Origin: an uncultured Oscillospiraceae bacterium | GTDB taxonomy: Bacteria > Bacillota > Clostridia > Oscillospirales > Oscillospiraceae | Direction of reading: 5' to 3' | DNA length: 53,250 bases | Assembly (NCBI GenBank): GCA_947626495.1 | Contig: CANQSJ010000018.1 | Coordinates: 1-53,250, forward strand | Part shown: in pieces, positions 18,192-27,866 of the stretch | How the letters are laid out: every line of letters begins with the position of its first letter | Numbering within the stretch: the stretch's first letter is position 1 | Made by a program: the position numbers and the translations under genes | The notes under the pieces: model-generated | Databases searched by the model: none | Told to the model about the DNA's origin: nothing | What the model saw: only the letters and a program-made list of their open reading frames with translations

Positions 18192-19781
18192 CTATCCGAT
18201 CTCCTTTTTCGGCTCGGCCATGATGGTGCGCTGATCGGTGTAGAGCACCATGCCGGGCCGGGCGCCCTTTTGCTTCTTCACGAACCGGACCTGGGTGGCG
18301 TCCACCGCCACGTGGCCGGCCTGGCCGCCCTCGGAATAAAACGCCGCGAGGCACGCCGCCTCGTAGACGGACCGCTCGTCCGGCTCGCCCCCCTCGCACC
18401 GGAGGATGACATGGGCTCCGTGGAGCTTCTGGGCGTGCAGCCACAGATCCGTCCGCCGGGCCACCCGGAAGGTGAGCTCGTCGTTTTGCAGATTGCTTCG
18501 GCCCACCAGCACCTCCAGGCCGCCGCTGGTCACAAAACGCAGCGGCTGGGCGGGCTTTTCCCGGCGCTTTCCCCTGCCCCGCTGCTCCCGGATGTATCCC
18601 GCCTGGACCAGTTCCTGACGGATCACGTCCAGATCGGCCTGGGTCTGGGCCCGGTCCAGCTCCACGGCGACGGACGCCAGATACTCCGCCTCCGTCCGGT
18701 TGGCCGCGATGAGGGCCGTCAGATGCTCCCGGGCGGTCTTCTTTTTCGCGTACTGCTTATAATAGGCAGCGGCGTTCTGCTGGGGGGACTTCCGGGGATC
18801 CAGCGGCACGGTCACCGTCGGCGAATCCGGCTCATAAAAATCCTCCAGCGTAACGCTGGACACGCCCTGCTTCATCCGCCAGATGTTGGCGGTGATGAGA
18901 TCGCCCCGGCGCTTGTCCGTCTCCCGGTCCTCGGTGGCGGCCAGCTCCTGCAGCCGCAGGGCCAGCTTCTTCTCCGAACGGTTCTTGGCCCCGCGGACAA
19001 GCTTCGTCAGGCTCCTGGCCCGGCCGCGGAGGTGTTCGGTCCTGTCCTTCTCGGCATAAAACGCCTCCAGTAGCGCCGACCAGCCGGGGTAGGTCACGCT
19101 CTCCACCGTCGGGCCGTACTGCAGGATGGGCAGATAGGTGAAATCCTTGGGCTTTCCGTCCTCCACCAGCATGGTGGGGGTCCGCTCCAGCCCCTCCAGG
19201 CCGGACCGGTCCGCGGGCAGGCCCCGCCACTCCATCTCCCGGCGCACCAGGGGCGACAGCCCGGAGAACTTCCCCGGCTCCGGCTTGGGCGGCAGCCGGT
19301 AGATGAGCCCCGGCAGCAGCTGCCGCATCGGGCTCATCTCCTGGTCCACCCGGCGGGCGGCGTCCAGGATGCGCCCGTCGCCGTCCACCAGGATGAGGTT
19401 GGCATTTCGGCCCAGCAGCTCCACCGCCAGGGTCTTCTCCACGCTCTCCCCCAGCTCGTCGTAAGCGGCCAAATGCATGAGGAGCATCCGCTCCCCCTCC
19501 GGCTGGGTGATGCCGGTGATCCGCGCACCCTGCAGATGCTTTCGCAGCAGCATGCAGAACATGGGCGGCTGGGCGGGGTTTTCAAAGCTCGCCTGGGTCA
19601 GGCACATCCGGGCGGACCCGGAGCCAAAGCAGATGAGCAGCCTCGCCCCGCCGGCGCTTCCCCGCAGGGCAAGTACGACCGTGTCCTTTTCCGGCTGGTG
19701 GACACGGTCGATCTTACTGCCGGTGAGCGCTTCGGACAGCTCCCGGCCCAATTCCGTCATAAAAACAGCGTCAAGAGGCAT
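18192..19781 (-). CDS. rqcH: Ribosome quality control protein RqcH (NFACT family)
   Basis: RqcH binds split 50S subunits carrying stalled chains and adds alanine tails. The 529-residue protein has the NFACT-N start (MPLDAVFMTELGRELSEAL), a central helix-hairpin/coiled-coil region, and the NFACT-R domain (RFVTSGGLEVLVGRSNLQND, then DLWLHAQKLHGAHVIL). It is slightly shorter than typical members. It overlaps mrnC by 11 bases. The older name 'fibronectin-binding protein' is misleading. Confidence 0.92.
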   Translation of the reverse strand: MPLDAVFMTELGRELSEALTGSKIDRVHQPEKDTVVLALRGSAGGARLLICFGSGSARMCLTQASFENPAQPPMFCMLLRKHLQGARITGITQPEGERMLLMHLAAYDELGESVEKTLAVELLGRNANLILVDGDGRILDAARRVDQEMSPMRQLLPGLIYRLPPKPEPGKFSGLSPLVRREMEWRGLPADRSGLEGLERTPTMLVEDGKPKDFTYLPILQYGPTVESVTYPGWSALLEAFYAEKDRTEHLRGRARSLTKLVRGAKNRSEKKLALRLQELAATEDRETDKRRGDLITANIWRMKQGVSSVTLEDFYEPDSPTVTVPLDPRKSPQQNAAAYYKQYAKKKTAREHLTALIAANRTEAEYLASVAVELDRAQTQADLDVIRQELVQAGYIREQRGRGKRREKPAQPLRFVTSGGLEVLVGRSNLQNDELTFRVARRTDLWLHAQKLHGAHVILRCEGGEPDERSVYEAACLAAFYSEGGQAGHVAVDATQVRFVKKQKGARPGMVLYTDQRTIMAEPKKEIG

Positions 19782-20178
19782 GATCTTCCTCCAAAATGCA
19801 GGCGAACAGCGCCCGCGCCCGGTCCGCCCGGCCGCTGAGCCACAGGTACCCGAACAGGGCCTCCAGGGCCGTGGCGGCGTGATACTGGGCCACCGTGCAT
19901 CCTGCGGGGCAGCCGTGGACGTGGGCGTTGCGGCCCCGGTGGACCACCTGGGCCTCTTCCTCCGTCAGGCATCCGGACAGCGCCTGCAGCGCGGCGGCCT
20001 GGGCCGGCGCGGCCACATACCGCACCGCCGCCCGGTGCAGATCCCCCACCCTGCCGCCGGCGGCGGCCAGATGGGTGCGCACCATCAGCTCGTACACCCC
20101 GTCGCCCACGTGGGCCAGCTCCAGCGGCCCGAGGGCCCGGAGCCGCTCCTCGGCCAGGGGCGGGCAAAGCTCGCTCAC
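19771..20178 (-). CDS. mrnC: Mini-ribonuclease 3
   Basis: Matures 23S rRNA ends. A 135-residue RNase III catalytic domain without a double-stranded-RNA-binding domain: LAHVGDGVYELMVRTHL carries the acidic residues, and RNAHVHGCPAGCTVAQYHAATALEALFGYLWL the second block. The start is GTG, overlapping the ftsK stop (GTGA). In most Bacillota mrnC lies near cysS; its place between ftsK and rqcH is noteworthy. Confidence 0.9.
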   Translation of the reverse strand: MSELCPPLAEERLRALGPLELAHVGDGVYELMVRTHLAAAGGRVGDLHRAAVRYVAAPAQAAALQALSGCLTEEEAQVVHRGRNAHVHGCPAGCTVAQYHAATALEALFGYLWLSGRADRARALFACILEEDHAS

Positions 20179-23066
20179 AGCTGCTCGTCCTCCTCCCCGC
20201 TCTCCTCATCTTGCTGGAAGGGCGCCGCGTCCTCCTGCGCCAGCTCCTCGTCCGTGGGGGCGAACTGATCGTCCTCGGACAGCTGGGCAAACTCGTGGGC
20301 GATGGTGTCCACCGGCGCGGTGCCGTGGGCGTACTGCATCTCCTGCCACTGCTGCTTGGTGAGCATGATCTGGCGAGGCTTGGAGCCCTCGTAGGGGCCC
20401 ACCACGCCCACCTCCTCCAGCTGGTCGATGAGCCGGGCGGCCCGGGAATAACCCAGCTTCAGCCGCCGCTGGAGCATGGATACGGAGGCCTGCTTGGTCT
20501 CGAAGATGACCTCCACCGCCTGGGGCAGCAGTTCGTCGTAGTCGCTCTTCTCGGCGGACTCCTCCTCGGCGGAGCCGCCGCTCTTCTGGTCCTTGTCGGC
20601 GGCGGCCTTCTCGATCTCCGCCAGGATCTCGTCGGAGTACTCCGCCTCCGCCTCTCTCTTGACGAAGTTGATGATCTCCTCCCGCTCCTCGTCGGTGACG
20701 AAGGCGCCCTGGACACGGATGGGCTTGCTGCCGATGGGAGAGTAGAGCATGTCCCCCGCACCCACCAGCTTTTCCGCGCCCTGCTGATCCAGGATGATGC
20801 GGCTCTCCAGCGCGCTGGACACCGCGAAGGCGATGCGGCTGGGGATGTTGGCCTTCATCAGGCCCGTGATCACGTCCGCCGAGGGCCGCTGGGTGGCCAC
20901 CACCAGGTGCATGCCCGCGGCGCGGCCCATCTGGGCCACCCGGCAGATGGACTCCTCCACCTCCTTGGACGCCACCATCATCAGGTCCGCCAGCTCGTCG
21001 ATGATGATGACCACCTGGGGCAGGGTCTCCTCGCCGCTGCGGGCCTGCTGGGCGTTGTATCCCGCCAGATCCCGCACGCCGGCCTCGGAGAACAGCCGGT
21101 AGCGCTTGAGCATCTCCACCACCGACCACTGCAGGGCCCCGGCCGCCTTCTTCGGGTCGGTGACCACAGGCACGTACAGGTGGGGCATGCCGTTGTAGAT
21201 GCCCAGCTCCACCATCTTCGGGTCGATCATGATCATGCGCACCTCCTCCGGCGTGGCCTTATAGAGGAGGCTGAGGATCAGGGAATTGATGCACACGGAT
21301 TTGCCGGAGCCGGTGGTGCCGGCGATGAGCACATGGGGCATCTTGGAGATGTTGCCCACGATGATGTTGCCGCCGATGTCCTTGCCCAGGGCCACAGAGA
21401 GCTTGTTCTTGGCGTTGCGGAAGGCGTCGGAGTCTATGAGGTCCCCCAGCCACACCGTGCGCACGGTCTTGTTGGGCACCTCCACGCCCACGGTGGAGAT
21501 CTTATCCGGGATGGGGGCGATGCGCACGCTGACCACGCCCAGGCTCAGAGCGATGTCCCCGGCCAGGTTGGTGATCTTGTTCAGCTTCACCCCCTGCTCC
21601 AGCTTCAGCTCGTAGCGGGTGATGGTGGGCCCGTACACCGCGCCGGTGATGCTGGCGCCCACGCCGAAGGAGCGGATGGCGCTCTCCAGCTGCTCCGCCG
21701 TCTCGTCCAGATCGCTGTCCGCATCATAGGAGTCGTCGCCGCTGCGGTTGAGCAGGGACACGTCCGGGAATATGTAGGCGGGCTTCTCGGCCTCCTCCGC
21801 CGCCGCGATCTCCTGGGCCACCGCCGCGGCCTCGGCGTCCTTGTCGATCCGGATCTTCTCCAGGGCCGCCGCGCCCTGATCCAGATCGGCGGAATTCAAC
21901 TCCACGCCGGCGATGGCGGCCGCCTCCTCCAGATCCAGGGGCGCCGTCTCCGCCGCAGCCGTCGAAGCGGATGCCGGGGACGTCTTCTTCGTCTCCGCGG
22001 CCGGTTTTGCCGCCGGAGCGGGCCTGTCCTCCCGGGCCTTTTTCGGCCGGGCGGTCTGCTTGGCGTCCAGGGCCGCCGCCACCCGGGCCATGGCCTCCGG
22101 GTCCACGTCGAACTGGGCGAACAGCTCGTCCTTGGCCTCCTCCCGGCTCTGGTCGTAAAAGCTGGGCCGGGACGGTTTTTTCACCTCGGGGGCGGGCTTT
22201 TTCACCGCGGTCTTCCTGGCCGGGGGAACCGCCGGGCCTGGGGTCTCCGTGCGGGGGATGGGATCGCCGCCGCCCAGGGGGAAGAAATAGTCCTCATCGG
22301 TGAGCAGCTCGCTCTCATCCGGCTCCTCCTCCGGCTGCAGCTCATAGCGCAGCCGGGGCCGGTCTTTGTATCGGGCCAGGATCTCCGTCAGGGAGATGCT
22401 TGTCCCCTCCACGACGAGCAGGATGAAGGCCGCCACCAGCACCAGAAAGCTGCCCACCACGCCCACAGAGGTGCGCAGCAGCGCCCCCAGAGAGCCGGCC
22501 AGCACGCCGCCGCAGTGCTCCGAGGCGTCCTGCCCCACGATCCACAGCGTCTTTATGCCGTTGCTGAATCCGCCGCCGAAGACGCTGTCCCGGGCGAACA
22601 GCAGCGCGTGGATGAACGCGCCGAACACCAGCGGCATCAGCAGCACGCACGTCAGCCGCGCCGCCACCGGGCGGCCCCGGTGAAAGCCCAGGATCAGCGA
22701 GCCCCACAAAAGGCACACCGGGGTGATGTAAAAGCCCCAGCCCAGCGTGCCGAACCAAATCCTGCGCAGCGCGTTCACCAGCCACCCGTCCACGGGGAAC
22801 CAGGCGATGGCGGAGATGATGCCCAAAAACAGCAGCACCACACACCCCACCTGCCGCCGGATGGGCTGGCGGGTCCGGGGCTGGGGCCGCGTCTGGGTCC
22901 TGGACCGGGAGGCGGACGACGCGCTGTGGCTTCCGCCGCGGGAGGCCGGCTTTTTCGCCGCGCCGCTCCGGGTGGAGGAGCCTGTCTTTTTTGCGCTGCT
23001 CCCGCTCCGGGAAGCGGTCTTTTTCTTCCCGGTCCCGGCGCGGGACGTGGTCTTCTTCTGTGCCAT
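20175..23066 (-). CDS. ftsK: DNA translocase FtsK/SpoIIIE
   Basis: Pumps chromosomal DNA through the septum. The 963-residue protein has a basic low-complexity N-terminus, four or five membrane segments (about 75-225), and an Ala/Glu-rich linker with many KKxxP motifs (about 240-440). The motor domain has Walker A in IAGTTGSGKSV near residue 585 and Walker B in VVIIIDELADLMM. The C-terminal gamma winged-helix domain has SMLQRRLKLGYSRAARLIDQ. Length is at the upper end of the SpoIIIE type. It follows uppP by 10 bases. Confidence 0.96.
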   Translation of the reverse strand: MAQKKTTSRAGTGKKKTASRSGSSAKKTGSSTRSGAAKKPASRGGSHSASSASRSRTQTRPQPRTRQPIRRQVGCVVLLFLGIISAIAWFPVDGWLVNALRRIWFGTLGWGFYITPVCLLWGSLILGFHRGRPVAARLTCVLLMPLVFGAFIHALLFARDSVFGGGFSNGIKTLWIVGQDASEHCGGVLAGSLGALLRTSVGVVGSFLVLVAAFILLVVEGTSISLTEILARYKDRPRLRYELQPEEEPDESELLTDEDYFFPLGGGDPIPRTETPGPAVPPARKTAVKKPAPEVKKPSRPSFYDQSREEAKDELFAQFDVDPEAMARVAAALDAKQTARPKKAREDRPAPAAKPAAETKKTSPASASTAAAETAPLDLEEAAAIAGVELNSADLDQGAAALEKIRIDKDAEAAAVAQEIAAAEEAEKPAYIFPDVSLLNRSGDDSYDADSDLDETAEQLESAIRSFGVGASITGAVYGPTITRYELKLEQGVKLNKITNLAGDIALSLGVVSVRIAPIPDKISTVGVEVPNKTVRTVWLGDLIDSDAFRNAKNKLSVALGKDIGGNIIVGNISKMPHVLIAGTTGSGKSVCINSLILSLLYKATPEEVRMIMIDPKMVELGIYNGMPHLYVPVVTDPKKAAGALQWSVVEMLKRYRLFSEAGVRDLAGYNAQQARSGEETLPQVVIIIDELADLMMVASKEVEESICRVAQMGRAAGMHLVVATQRPSADVITGLMKANIPSRIAFAVSSALESRIILDQQGAEKLVGAGDMLYSPIGSKPIRVQGAFVTDEEREEIINFVKREAEAEYSDEILAEIEKAAADKDQKSGGSAEEESAEKSDYDELLPQAVEVIFETKQASVSMLQRRLKLGYSRAARLIDQLEEVGVVGPYEGSKPRQIMLTKQQWQEMQYAHGTAPVDTIAHEFAQLSEDDQFAPTDEELAQEDAAPFQQDEESGEEDEQL

Positions 23067-23076
23067 AGTGCCTCCG

Positions 23077-23925
23077 TTATCCGTTGAGTCTGAACCAGAC
23101 GGTGATGCTCACCACGCCGACGAACCAGCAGTAGTAGGCAAAGCCGCCGAATTTTCCTTTGCGCACGATCCGCTGCAGCAGGCGGATGGAGAAATATCCC
23201 GTGACGCCGGCCACCAGCATTCCCACCCCATAGGCGGGCAGCAGCGCCGTGTCGATGCCCTCCTCCAGCACGTCCAGCACCTGCAGCACCACGGCCCCGG
23301 CCACGGACAGAAGGCTGATGAGGAAGGAGAATCGCACCGCGAAGGACCGCTTCAGTCCCCGTCCCATGCCGGCGGCGATGGTGGTCCCGGACCGGCTCAG
23401 GCCCGGGATGGTGGCCAGCGCCTGGGCCAGGCCGATCACCAGCGCGTCCGCCACGGTCATGGTACCGGCCGTCTTCTTGCCCCGGGGCATCCGATCGGCT
23501 ATGTACAGCAGCGTGCCTGTCAGGATCAGGGCCGCGCCGATGAACCAGGGGATGGCGTTCAGCCGCTCGATGGCGTCGTTGAAGGGGACGATGACGAACA
23601 GGGGCACCGTGGCCAGCAGCATCATGTAAATGAGCTTGCGGGTGGGATTGCCCTTGGCGGAGAGGCCCCGGCCGTGGACCAGATCGGAGGCCATATACCC
23701 CACCTCGCAGAGCATATCCACGATGTCCGGCCAGTAGGCGATGATCACCGCCGCCAGGGTGGCCAGATGGAGCATGATGTTGAAAAAGGCGCTGCCGTCC
23801 AGCTCCATCAGCCCGTTGGCTCCCAGGATGTTCTCCAGCAGGGCCAGATGGCCGGAGCTGGATATGGGCAGAAATTCCGCCACGCCCTGGACAAGCCCCA
23901 GCAGAGCGGCGTATAGGATCGTCAT
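23077..23925 (-). CDS. uppP: Undecaprenyl-diphosphatase
   Basis: Removes a phosphate from undecaprenyl pyrophosphate to recycle the wall-lipid carrier. The 282-residue membrane protein has both family signatures: QGVAEFLPISSSGH near residue 14 and PGLSRSGTTIAAG near 170. GGGAGG precedes the ATG. First gene of the minus operon with ftsK, mrnC, rqcH and a glutaredoxin-like gene. Confidence 0.96.
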   Translation of the reverse strand: MTILYAALLGLVQGVAEFLPISSSGHLALLENILGANGLMELDGSAFFNIMLHLATLAAVIIAYWPDIVDMLCEVGYMASDLVHGRGLSAKGNPTRKLIYMMLLATVPLFVIVPFNDAIERLNAIPWFIGAALILTGTLLYIADRMPRGKKTAGTMTVADALVIGLAQALATIPGLSRSGTTIAAGMGRGLKRSFAVRFSFLISLLSVAGAVVLQVLDVLEEGIDTALLPAYGVGMLVAGVTGYFSIRLLQRIVRKGKFGGFAYYCWFVGVVSITVWFRLNG

Positions 23926-23980
23926 GGGTTCCTCCCCTCCGCCCGGCAGGGCCGGACGGTGTTATGTTCACTAAAGTAGT

Positions 23981-24009
23981 ATATTACCATACTTGCCCGG
24001 AAAATGCAA
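23981..24009 (-). promoter_or_regulatory. Promoter of the uppP operon
   Basis: On the minus strand TTGCAT, a 17-base spacer and TAATAT. It is divergent from the rubrerythrin promoter with about 30 bases between the two -35 boxes. Confidence 0.78.
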
Positions 24010-24037
24010 GGACAGGCTCTCCGGCGGCCCCCATCCA

Positions 24038-24067
24038 TTGACATCCGCGCCCGGCCTATGGTAAAAT
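24038..24067 (+). promoter_or_regulatory. Promoter of rubrerythrin
   Basis: TTGACA (24038-24043), an 18-base spacer and TAAAAT (24062-24067). Confidence 0.8.
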
Positions 24068-24136
24068 CAGGGTACAGCCGGCCTGTCCGTCCCCGGGGAC
24101 CGGCGCCGCTGAATCTGACACAAAGGAGATCGAACG

Positions 24137-24673
24137 ATGAGCAAATACGCTGGCACCCAGACCGAGAAGAACCTGGAAGCCGCCTTTGCCGGCGAGAGCC
24201 AGGCCCGCAACAAATACACCTACTTTGCCTCCAAGGCCAAGAAAGAGGGCTTCGAGCAGATCGCCGCCCTGTTTTTGAAGACCGCCGACAACGAGAAGGA
24301 GCACGCCAAGCTCTGGTTCAAGGAGCTGGAGGGCATCGGCGACACCGCTCAGAACCTGGCCGCCGCCGCGGCCGGGGAGAATTACGAGTGGACCGACATG
24401 TATGCCGGCTTCGCCGACACCGCCGACAAGGAGGGCTTCCCTGAGCTGGCCGCGAAGTTCCGTCTGGTGGCCGCCATCGAGAAGAACCATGAGGAGCGCT
24501 ACCGCGCCCTGCTGAAGAACGTGGAGACCGCCGAGGTGTTCAAAAAGAGCGAGGTCAAGGTTTGGGAGTGCCGCAACTGCGGCCACATCATCGTGGGCAC
24601 CGAGGCCCCCGAGGTCTGCCCCACCTGCAACCACCCTCAGGCCTATTTCGAGGTCCACGCCGAGAATTACTGA
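24137..24673 (+). CDS. rbr: Rubrerythrin
   Basis: Reduces hydrogen peroxide in anaerobes. The 178-residue protein has an N-terminal ferritin-like four-helix domain ([20 protein letters not shown], later the [12 protein letters not shown] helix) holding a di-iron site. The C-terminal rubredoxin domain has CRNCG and CPTCN holding one iron. ATG follows AAAGGAG. Single gene with its own promoter and terminator. Confidence 0.96.
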   Translation: MSKYAGTQTEKNLEAAFAGESQARNKYTYFASKAKKEGFEQIAALFLKTADNEKEHAKLWFKELEGIGDTAQNLAAAAAGENYEWTDMYAGFADTADKEGFPELAAKFRLVAAIEKNHEERYRALLKNVETAEVFKKSEVKVWECRNCGHIIVGTEAPEVCPTCNHPQAYFEVHAENY

Positions 24674-24684
24674 TCCCGGCAAGG

Positions 24685-24713
24685 AAGAGCCCCTGGCATG
24701 GCCGGGGGCTCTT
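24685..24713 (+). terminator. Terminator-like hairpin after rubrerythrin
   Basis: Nine-bp outer stem (24685-24693 with 24705-24713) plus an inner 3-bp stem. The T run is weak. Confidence 0.6.
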
Positions 24714-24796
24714 GATCTGTGATCCCGGCCCACCAGTCCGGGTCCCGGCGGCGCAGACCGGCCGGGAAAAACCTGGGAGAAAGGACCTGGCATATC

Positions 24797-26152
24797 TTGG
24801 AAAAAGACAACAGCTTCCTCGGCACCGACCCGGTAGGAAAGCTCCTGTTCCGGCTGGCGCTGCCCACCATCGCGGCCCAGCTGATCAACATGCTCTACAA
24901 CATCGTGGACCGGATCTACATCGGCCACATGCCGGTCAACGGCGATCTGGCCCTCACCGGCGTGGGCGTGTGCATGCCCATCCTCCTGTTCGTGTCCGCC
25001 TTCGCCTCCCTCATCAGCGGCGGCGGCGCGCCCAGGGCCTCCATCTTCATGGGGCAGGGGGACAACGACACCGCGGAGCGGACCATGGGCAGCTGCTTCA
25101 CCGCGCAGCTTGTCGTCTCGCTGGTGATCACCGGGCTGCTGCTGGCCTTCCACCGGCCGCTGCTGCTGGCCTTCGGCGCCAGCGAGAACACCATCGAATA
25201 CGCCGTGTCCTACATACGCATCTACGCGCTGGGCACCGTCTTCGTCCAGCTGACGCTGGGCATGAACGCCTACATCACCGCGCAGGGATTTGCCCGGATG
25301 GGCATGCTCACCGTGCTCATCGGCGCGGTGTGCAACATCATCCTGGACCCCATCTTCATCTTCCTGCTGGGCATGGGCGTGCGGGGCGCGGCGCTGGCGA
25401 CGGTGTTGAGCCAGGGCGTCTCCTGCGCGTGGGTGGTGATCTTCCTCTCCGGGCGCAAGAGCATCCTGCGCCTGAAGAAGGACACGCTTCCCATCCGGCT
25501 GGATCTGACCCTCCCCTGTGTGGCGCTGGGCATCGCCCCCTTCGTCATGCAGGGCAGCGAGAGCGTCATCTCCGTGTGCTTCAACGCCTCTCTGCTCCGC
25601 TACGGCGGGGACGTGGCCGTGGGGGCCATGACCATCCTCACCAGCGTGATGCAGTTCGCCATGATGCCCCTGCAGGGCCTGGGCCAAGGCTCCCAGCCCA
25701 TCGTCAGCTACAACTACGGCGCGAAAAACGCCGTACGGGTGCGCTCCTCCTTCCGGCTGCTGCTGACGGTGAGCCTCACCTATTCCTGCTCCCTGTGGGC
25801 TCTGATCATGCTCTTCCCCCGGCTGTTCGCCGGCATATTCACCCCGGACCCCACGCTGCTGGACTTCGCCTCCCGCGCTCTGCGGGTGTACTGCGGGGCC
25901 ATGTTCCTATTCGGCATCCAGGTCGCCTGCCAGATGACCTTTATGTCCCTGGGAAAGGCGGCCGCCTCCTCCGCGGTGGCCATCATGCGAAAGTTCGTCC
26001 TGCTGCTGCCGCTCATCTATCTGATGCCCCGCCTCATGGCCGACCAGACCATGGCCGTCTACACCGCCGAGCCGGTGGCGGACGTGATGGCCGTCACCTT
26101 CACGTCGATCCTCTTTTTCTTCCAGTTCAAAAAAGCGCTGCGGGATATGTGA
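24797..26152 (+). CDS. MATE family efflux transporter (first copy)
   Basis: A 451-residue multidrug/toxin extrusion-type membrane protein with about 12 membrane segments in two halves. Typical blocks are LFRLALPTIAAQLINMLYNI, DRIYIGH, and GLGQGSQPIVSYNYGAKN. I chose TTG at 24797 because AAAGGA lies 11 bases upstream; an upstream extension of 26 codons looks non-coding. Substrate unknown. It is not a recent duplicate of the next MATE gene, as the sequences differ strongly. Confidence 0.88.
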   Translation: MEKDNSFLGTDPVGKLLFRLALPTIAAQLINMLYNIVDRIYIGHMPVNGDLALTGVGVCMPILLFVSAFASLISGGGAPRASIFMGQGDNDTAERTMGSCFTAQLVVSLVITGLLLAFHRPLLLAFGASENTIEYAVSYIRIYALGTVFVQLTLGMNAYITAQGFARMGMLTVLIGAVCNIILDPIFIFLLGMGVRGAALATVLSQGVSCAWVVIFLSGRKSILRLKKDTLPIRLDLTLPCVALGIAPFVMQGSESVISVCFNASLLRYGGDVAVGAMTILTSVMQFAMMPLQGLGQGSQPIVSYNYGAKNAVRVRSSFRLLLTVSLTYSCSLWALIMLFPRLFAGIFTPDPTLLDFASRALRVYCGAMFLFGIQVACQMTFMSLGKAAASSAVAIMRKFVLLLPLIYLMPRLMADQTMAVYTAEPVADVMAVTFTSILFFFQFKKALRDM

Positions 26153-26156
26153 TATC

Positions 26157-26180
26157 GGGACCGGACAACCCGGTCCCTTT
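26157..26180 (+). terminator. Terminator of the first MATE gene
   Basis: Eight-bp stem (26157-26164 with 26170-26177), five-base loop and a short T run. Confidence 0.75.
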
Positions 26181-26221
26181 ATTCCCGATTTGTGCAAGGT
26201 CACAAACTTCTCCCGCGGCTA

Positions 26222-26250
26222 TTGACAGCGAAAAACGTCGAGCCTAAAAT
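26222..26250 (+). promoter_or_regulatory. Promoter of the second MATE gene
   Basis: TTGACA, a 17-base spacer and TAAAAT. The transcript would begin near 26257. Confidence 0.85.
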
Positions 26251-26270
26251 AATATCGTTCAAGACAGTTC

Positions 26271-26293
26271 CTGCGTCTTCGGACGCGTTTTTT
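26271..26293 (+). promoter_or_regulatory. Leader hairpin with T run before the second MATE gene
   Basis: A short stem with UUCG tetraloop (26273-26277 with 26282-26286) followed by six T lies in the leader, between the promoter and the start codon. It looks like a small intrinsic terminator or attenuator. Confidence 0.5.
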
Positions 26294-26314
26294 CATGTAA
26301 GGGGGCATTTGCGG

Positions 26315-27817
26315 GTGGACGGCAAGCGCAAGCTGGAGGGGAAAACGGTCTATACGGCTCTGGATGACCTGGATTACGGCCAGCCGGACTCCCCCGACGC
26401 TCTCGGAAAGGTGGGCCGGATCCGGATTCCGGAGGGGATCACCAACCGGCGGCTGTACCGCGACGTGGCGCTCATCGCCTGGCCCAGCCTGGTGGAGCTG
26501 GTCCTCACCCAGCTGACCAGCATGGCCGACCAGATCATGGTGGGACGCCTGCCCGGCCAGGAGGGCGTGATGGCCCTGGCGGCGGTGGGTCTGGCCACCC
26601 AGCCGAAGTTTTTGCTGATGACCATGATCCAGGCCATGAACGTGGGCGCCACGGCCATGGTGGCCCGCTTCCGCGGCCAGCAGGACCGGGACGGGGCCAA
26701 CCGGGTGTTCAAGCACGCCATACTTCTCAACTTCCTCATGTCCGCCCTGTTCATGGCCGTAGGCCTGGTCTTCTGCGGGCCCATGATCCGCTTTATGGGC
26801 GGCTCCGGCATTAGCGCGGAGACCCTGTCCCAGGGCGTGACTTATCTGAACATCCAGCTGTACGGCTTCATCCCCCTGTGTCTGGGCATCACCGTGACGG
26901 CGGCGCTGCGGGGCATCGGCGATACCCGCACGCCCATGATCTACAACACCCTGGCCAACCTCATCAACCTGTTTTTCAACTACGTGATGATCTACGGCCA
27001 TTTCGGCGTGCCCAAAATGGGCGTGGCGGGCGCCTCCTGGGCCACCATCATCGGCCAGACCTGCGCCTTCCTCATCGCCATGGCCGTGGCCCTGCGGCGC
27101 AAGCACTATGTCTATCTGGATCTGAAGGAAAAGTTCGTATTCGACCGGCGGCTGATGAGCCAGGTGGTGGGCATTGGCGTTCCCTCCATGATGGAGCAGC
27201 TGTTCCTCCGGGCCGGCATCATCATCTACGTCCGCCAGGTGGCCGGGCTGGGCGACACCACCTACGCCACCCACCAGGTGTGCATGAACGTACAGTCCCT
27301 CACCTTCATGATGGGCCAGGCCTTCGCCACCGCCGCCACCACCCTCATGGGCCAGTCCATCGGCAAGCGGCGGTACGACATGTCCGCGGTGTACATGCGC
27401 AAGACCCGGGACATGGGCATCGCCGCATCCTTCGTGCTGATGGTGCTGATGGTGCTGTTCAACGACCAGATCATCGCGCTGTTCAAAAACGACCCGGAGA
27501 TCATCGCCATGGGCGCGCCCATCCTGATCCTTCTGGCGGCCAGCCAGCCCTTCCAGGCCGACCAGTTCATCGTGGCCGGCGGGCTGCGCGGCGCCGGGGA
27601 CACCCGCTTCCCGGCCATTGTCATGGCGGTGACGGTGCTGGGCGTCCGGGCAATGCTGTGCATCCTGCTGGTCAACTACCTCCATCTGGGCCTGTGGGGT
27701 GCCTGGATCGCCCTGGTGGCCGACCAGCTGCTGCGCACGGTGCTGATGGCCTTCCGCTACCAGTCCGGCCGGTGGAAGCGGCTGAGCCTGAACAAGGTGA
27801 CCCAGGCCGCCGGCTGA
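26315..27817 (+). CDS. MATE family efflux transporter (second, NorM/DinF-like)
   Basis: A 500-residue membrane protein. About 50 soluble N-terminal residues are followed by the MATE fold with ALIAWPSLVELVLTQLTSMA and DQIMVGRLPG. The C-terminal half has HQVCMNVQSLTFMMGQAFA. I chose GTG at 26315, nine bases after AAGGGGG and inside the transcript expected from the promoter. Substrate unknown. Confidence 0.87.
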   Translation: MDGKRKLEGKTVYTALDDLDYGQPDSPDALGKVGRIRIPEGITNRRLYRDVALIAWPSLVELVLTQLTSMADQIMVGRLPGQEGVMALAAVGLATQPKFLLMTMIQAMNVGATAMVARFRGQQDRDGANRVFKHAILLNFLMSALFMAVGLVFCGPMIRFMGGSGISAETLSQGVTYLNIQLYGFIPLCLGITVTAALRGIGDTRTPMIYNTLANLINLFFNYVMIYGHFGVPKMGVAGASWATIIGQTCAFLIAMAVALRRKHYVYLDLKEKFVFDRRLMSQVVGIGVPSMMEQLFLRAGIIIYVRQVAGLGDTTYATHQVCMNVQSLTFMMGQAFATAATTLMGQSIGKRRYDMSAVYMRKTRDMGIAASFVLMVLMVLFNDQIIALFKNDPEIIAMGAPILILLAASQPFQADQFIVAGGLRGAGDTRFPAIVMAVTVLGVRAMLCILLVNYLHLGLWGAWIALVADQLLRTVLMAFRYQSGRWKRLSLNKVTQAAG

Positions 27818-27832
27818 AACGACCGCAAATAA

Positions 27833-27866
27833 CGGCCGTCTCCGTTTTTCGGAGACGGCCGCTTTT
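27833..27866 (+). terminator. Terminator of the second MATE gene
   Basis: Perfect 12-bp stem (27833-27844 with 27850-27861), T-rich loop and T run. It may also end the converging minus-strand selenium operon. Confidence 0.9.

Noticed and set aside
20211-23087. 958-codon plus frame opposite ftsK
   Set aside because: Shadow of ftsK; composition is Leu/His/Gly/Arg-biased and no motif is found.
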